In this document: positions 63,479 to 64,000 of the stretch, one piece after another
Position numbering within the stretch: the first letter of the stretch is position 1
Layout: each line of letters begins with the position of its first letter
Position numbers and translations under genes: made by a program
Origin: Lunatimonas sp.
GTDB lineage: Bacteria > Bacteroidota > Bacteroidia > Cytophagales > Cyclobacteriaceae
Reading direction: 5' to 3'
DNA length: 64,000 nt
NCBI RefSeq assembly: GCF_020832325.1
Contig: NZ_JAFIEU010000045.1
Coordinates: 1-64,000 of the forward strand
The notes under the pieces: model-generated
Told to the model about the DNA's origin: nothing
Seen by the model: only the letters and a program-made list of their open reading frames with translations
Database searches by the model: none

Positions 63479-64000
63479 ATGAAAAATTTATTGCTTTTAA
63501 TCACCATTGTTTTAGCTTCTTCTCATCTCCTCCTAGGTCAGGATGATCGTAGAGACCGCATAGGGGTCGGTCTTGGCCCATCCAAGCTTTATGGGGACAA
63601 CACGGGGATCCATAGCGAGTTCAAGTTCAAGGTACTCCCAGCCCTAACACTAGATTTCAGCAAAAAGATACATGAAATGTTTGATGCCAAGGTAACTGCT
63701 GGTATCCAATCAATCCAAAGTGGTGATTTTTATAATCTTAACGAAATCAATAAAATAGCAGAAGCCAGTCTCCCCCACGCATTTACCGGGTCATTGATGT
63801 TTGCGGATATCATGCCAATTTATCAAATAAACCCAAATAAGAGCGGCTATCTCCCATCGTTAATAAAAGGCTATACAGGGCTTGGACTGGGCTTTTTTCA
63901 TTCCAGTAGACAGGATACCAGAAGGATAAACAATGATCTCGGTGGTTTCGTGGAGGAAACGTACGATGCCTCCAATTCAGGAATTTACATCCCTTTTCGT
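63479..64000 (+). CDS. outer-membrane barrel-like protein, cut by window end
   Basis: A frame of 174 codons starts at ATG 63479 and stays open to the edge, so the gene is truncated by the window. It has a signal peptide (about 1-20, LLLITIVLASSHLLLGQ) and barrel-like strands (RIGVGLGPSKLYGDN, GYTGLGLGFFHSS). No family is identified. Confidence 0.7.
   Translation, partial: MKNLLLLITIVLASSHLLLGQDDRRDRIGVGLGPSKLYGDNTGIHSEFKFKVLPALTLDFSKKIHEMFDAKVTAGIQSIQSGDFYNLNEINKIAEASLPHAFTGSLMFADIMPIYQINPNKSGYLPSLIKGYTGLGLGFFHSSRQDTRRINNDLGGFVEETYDASNSGIYIPFR

Overview
The window looks like chromosome of a Bacteroidota species, most likely a cyclobacterium-type Cytophagales. The evidence is a complete SusC/SusD pair under a FecR/ECF sigma pair, many lipoproteins with short signal peptides ending in Cys, two DUF4221-type lipoproteins, a DUF4494 gene, a PVC-type membrane-bound dehydrogenase, and promoters resembling the Bacteroidota -7 box TAnnTTTG. 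No rRNA, tRNA, CRISPR array, phage or complete IS was recognised. Function calls come from reading motifs by eye; no database search was run.

Layout. (1) 1-5000 is an accessory locus of short genes set among degenerate ~120 bp repeats. It holds two double-glycine-leader peptides with a Cys near each end of the core (one with a stop in its leader), small membrane proteins, and two copies of a ~157-residue membrane protein. Three transcription units here start with the same 19 bp palindrome ACTGAAA-N5-TTTCAGT placed 9-10 nt upstream of a -7-like box. A fourth copy drives a three-gene ABC transporter operon at 35.9-37.9 kb, so the peptides and the transporter look like one bacteriocin/immunity-type regulon. 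(2) 5000-9500 has five copies of a different 36-residue peptide family starting MKKEW, spread by segmental duplication around an MBOAT/SGNH polysaccharide O-acetylation pair. (3) 9.5-29.3 kb is mostly extracytoplasmic metabolism: a sugar-dehydrogenase-type cytochrome fusion, a ceramidase-fold enzyme, an M28 peptidase, a lipoprotein SPFH protein, a protease/propeller/barrel fusion, a DODA dioxygenase, a DsbA-like protein, Crp, Gfo/Idh, YceI and a di-haem peroxidase-like protein.

(4) 29.4-35.2 kb is a respiratory/NO-stress block: a cbb3-like oxidase (CcoN plus a CcoO with a second haem domain, no CcoP) with small accessory proteins, an Rrf2 regulator with three Cys, a protoglobin, DUF2024 and a MarR protein with a C-terminal Cys cluster. 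A palindrome TTCCGATAAATTTATCGGAA lies in front of both the oxidase and the regulator/protoglobin pair. (5) 35.3-46.2 kb holds a Gfo/Idh relic, the ABC operon, an Rnk/GreA-like protein, a sulfatase, the SO2929/SO2930-type beta-helix plus di-haem cytochrome pair, a Crp/nitroreductase divergent pair and two paralogous barrel proteins. (6) 46.2-48.0 kb is an AT-rich insertion with a ParE-type toxin-antitoxin pair between ~190 bp direct repeats and a nitroreductase relic. (7) 48.0-58.4 kb is a SusCD system: sigma, FecR, SusC, SusD, a PKD/PQQ-propeller lipoprotein and two exonuclease/endonuclease/phosphatase-family enzymes. (8) 58.7-64 kb has a pyruvate-kinase-like protein with a CoA-disulfide-reductase-like flavoprotein, a DUF4221-type lipoprotein, DUF4494 and a truncated barrel gene at the edge.
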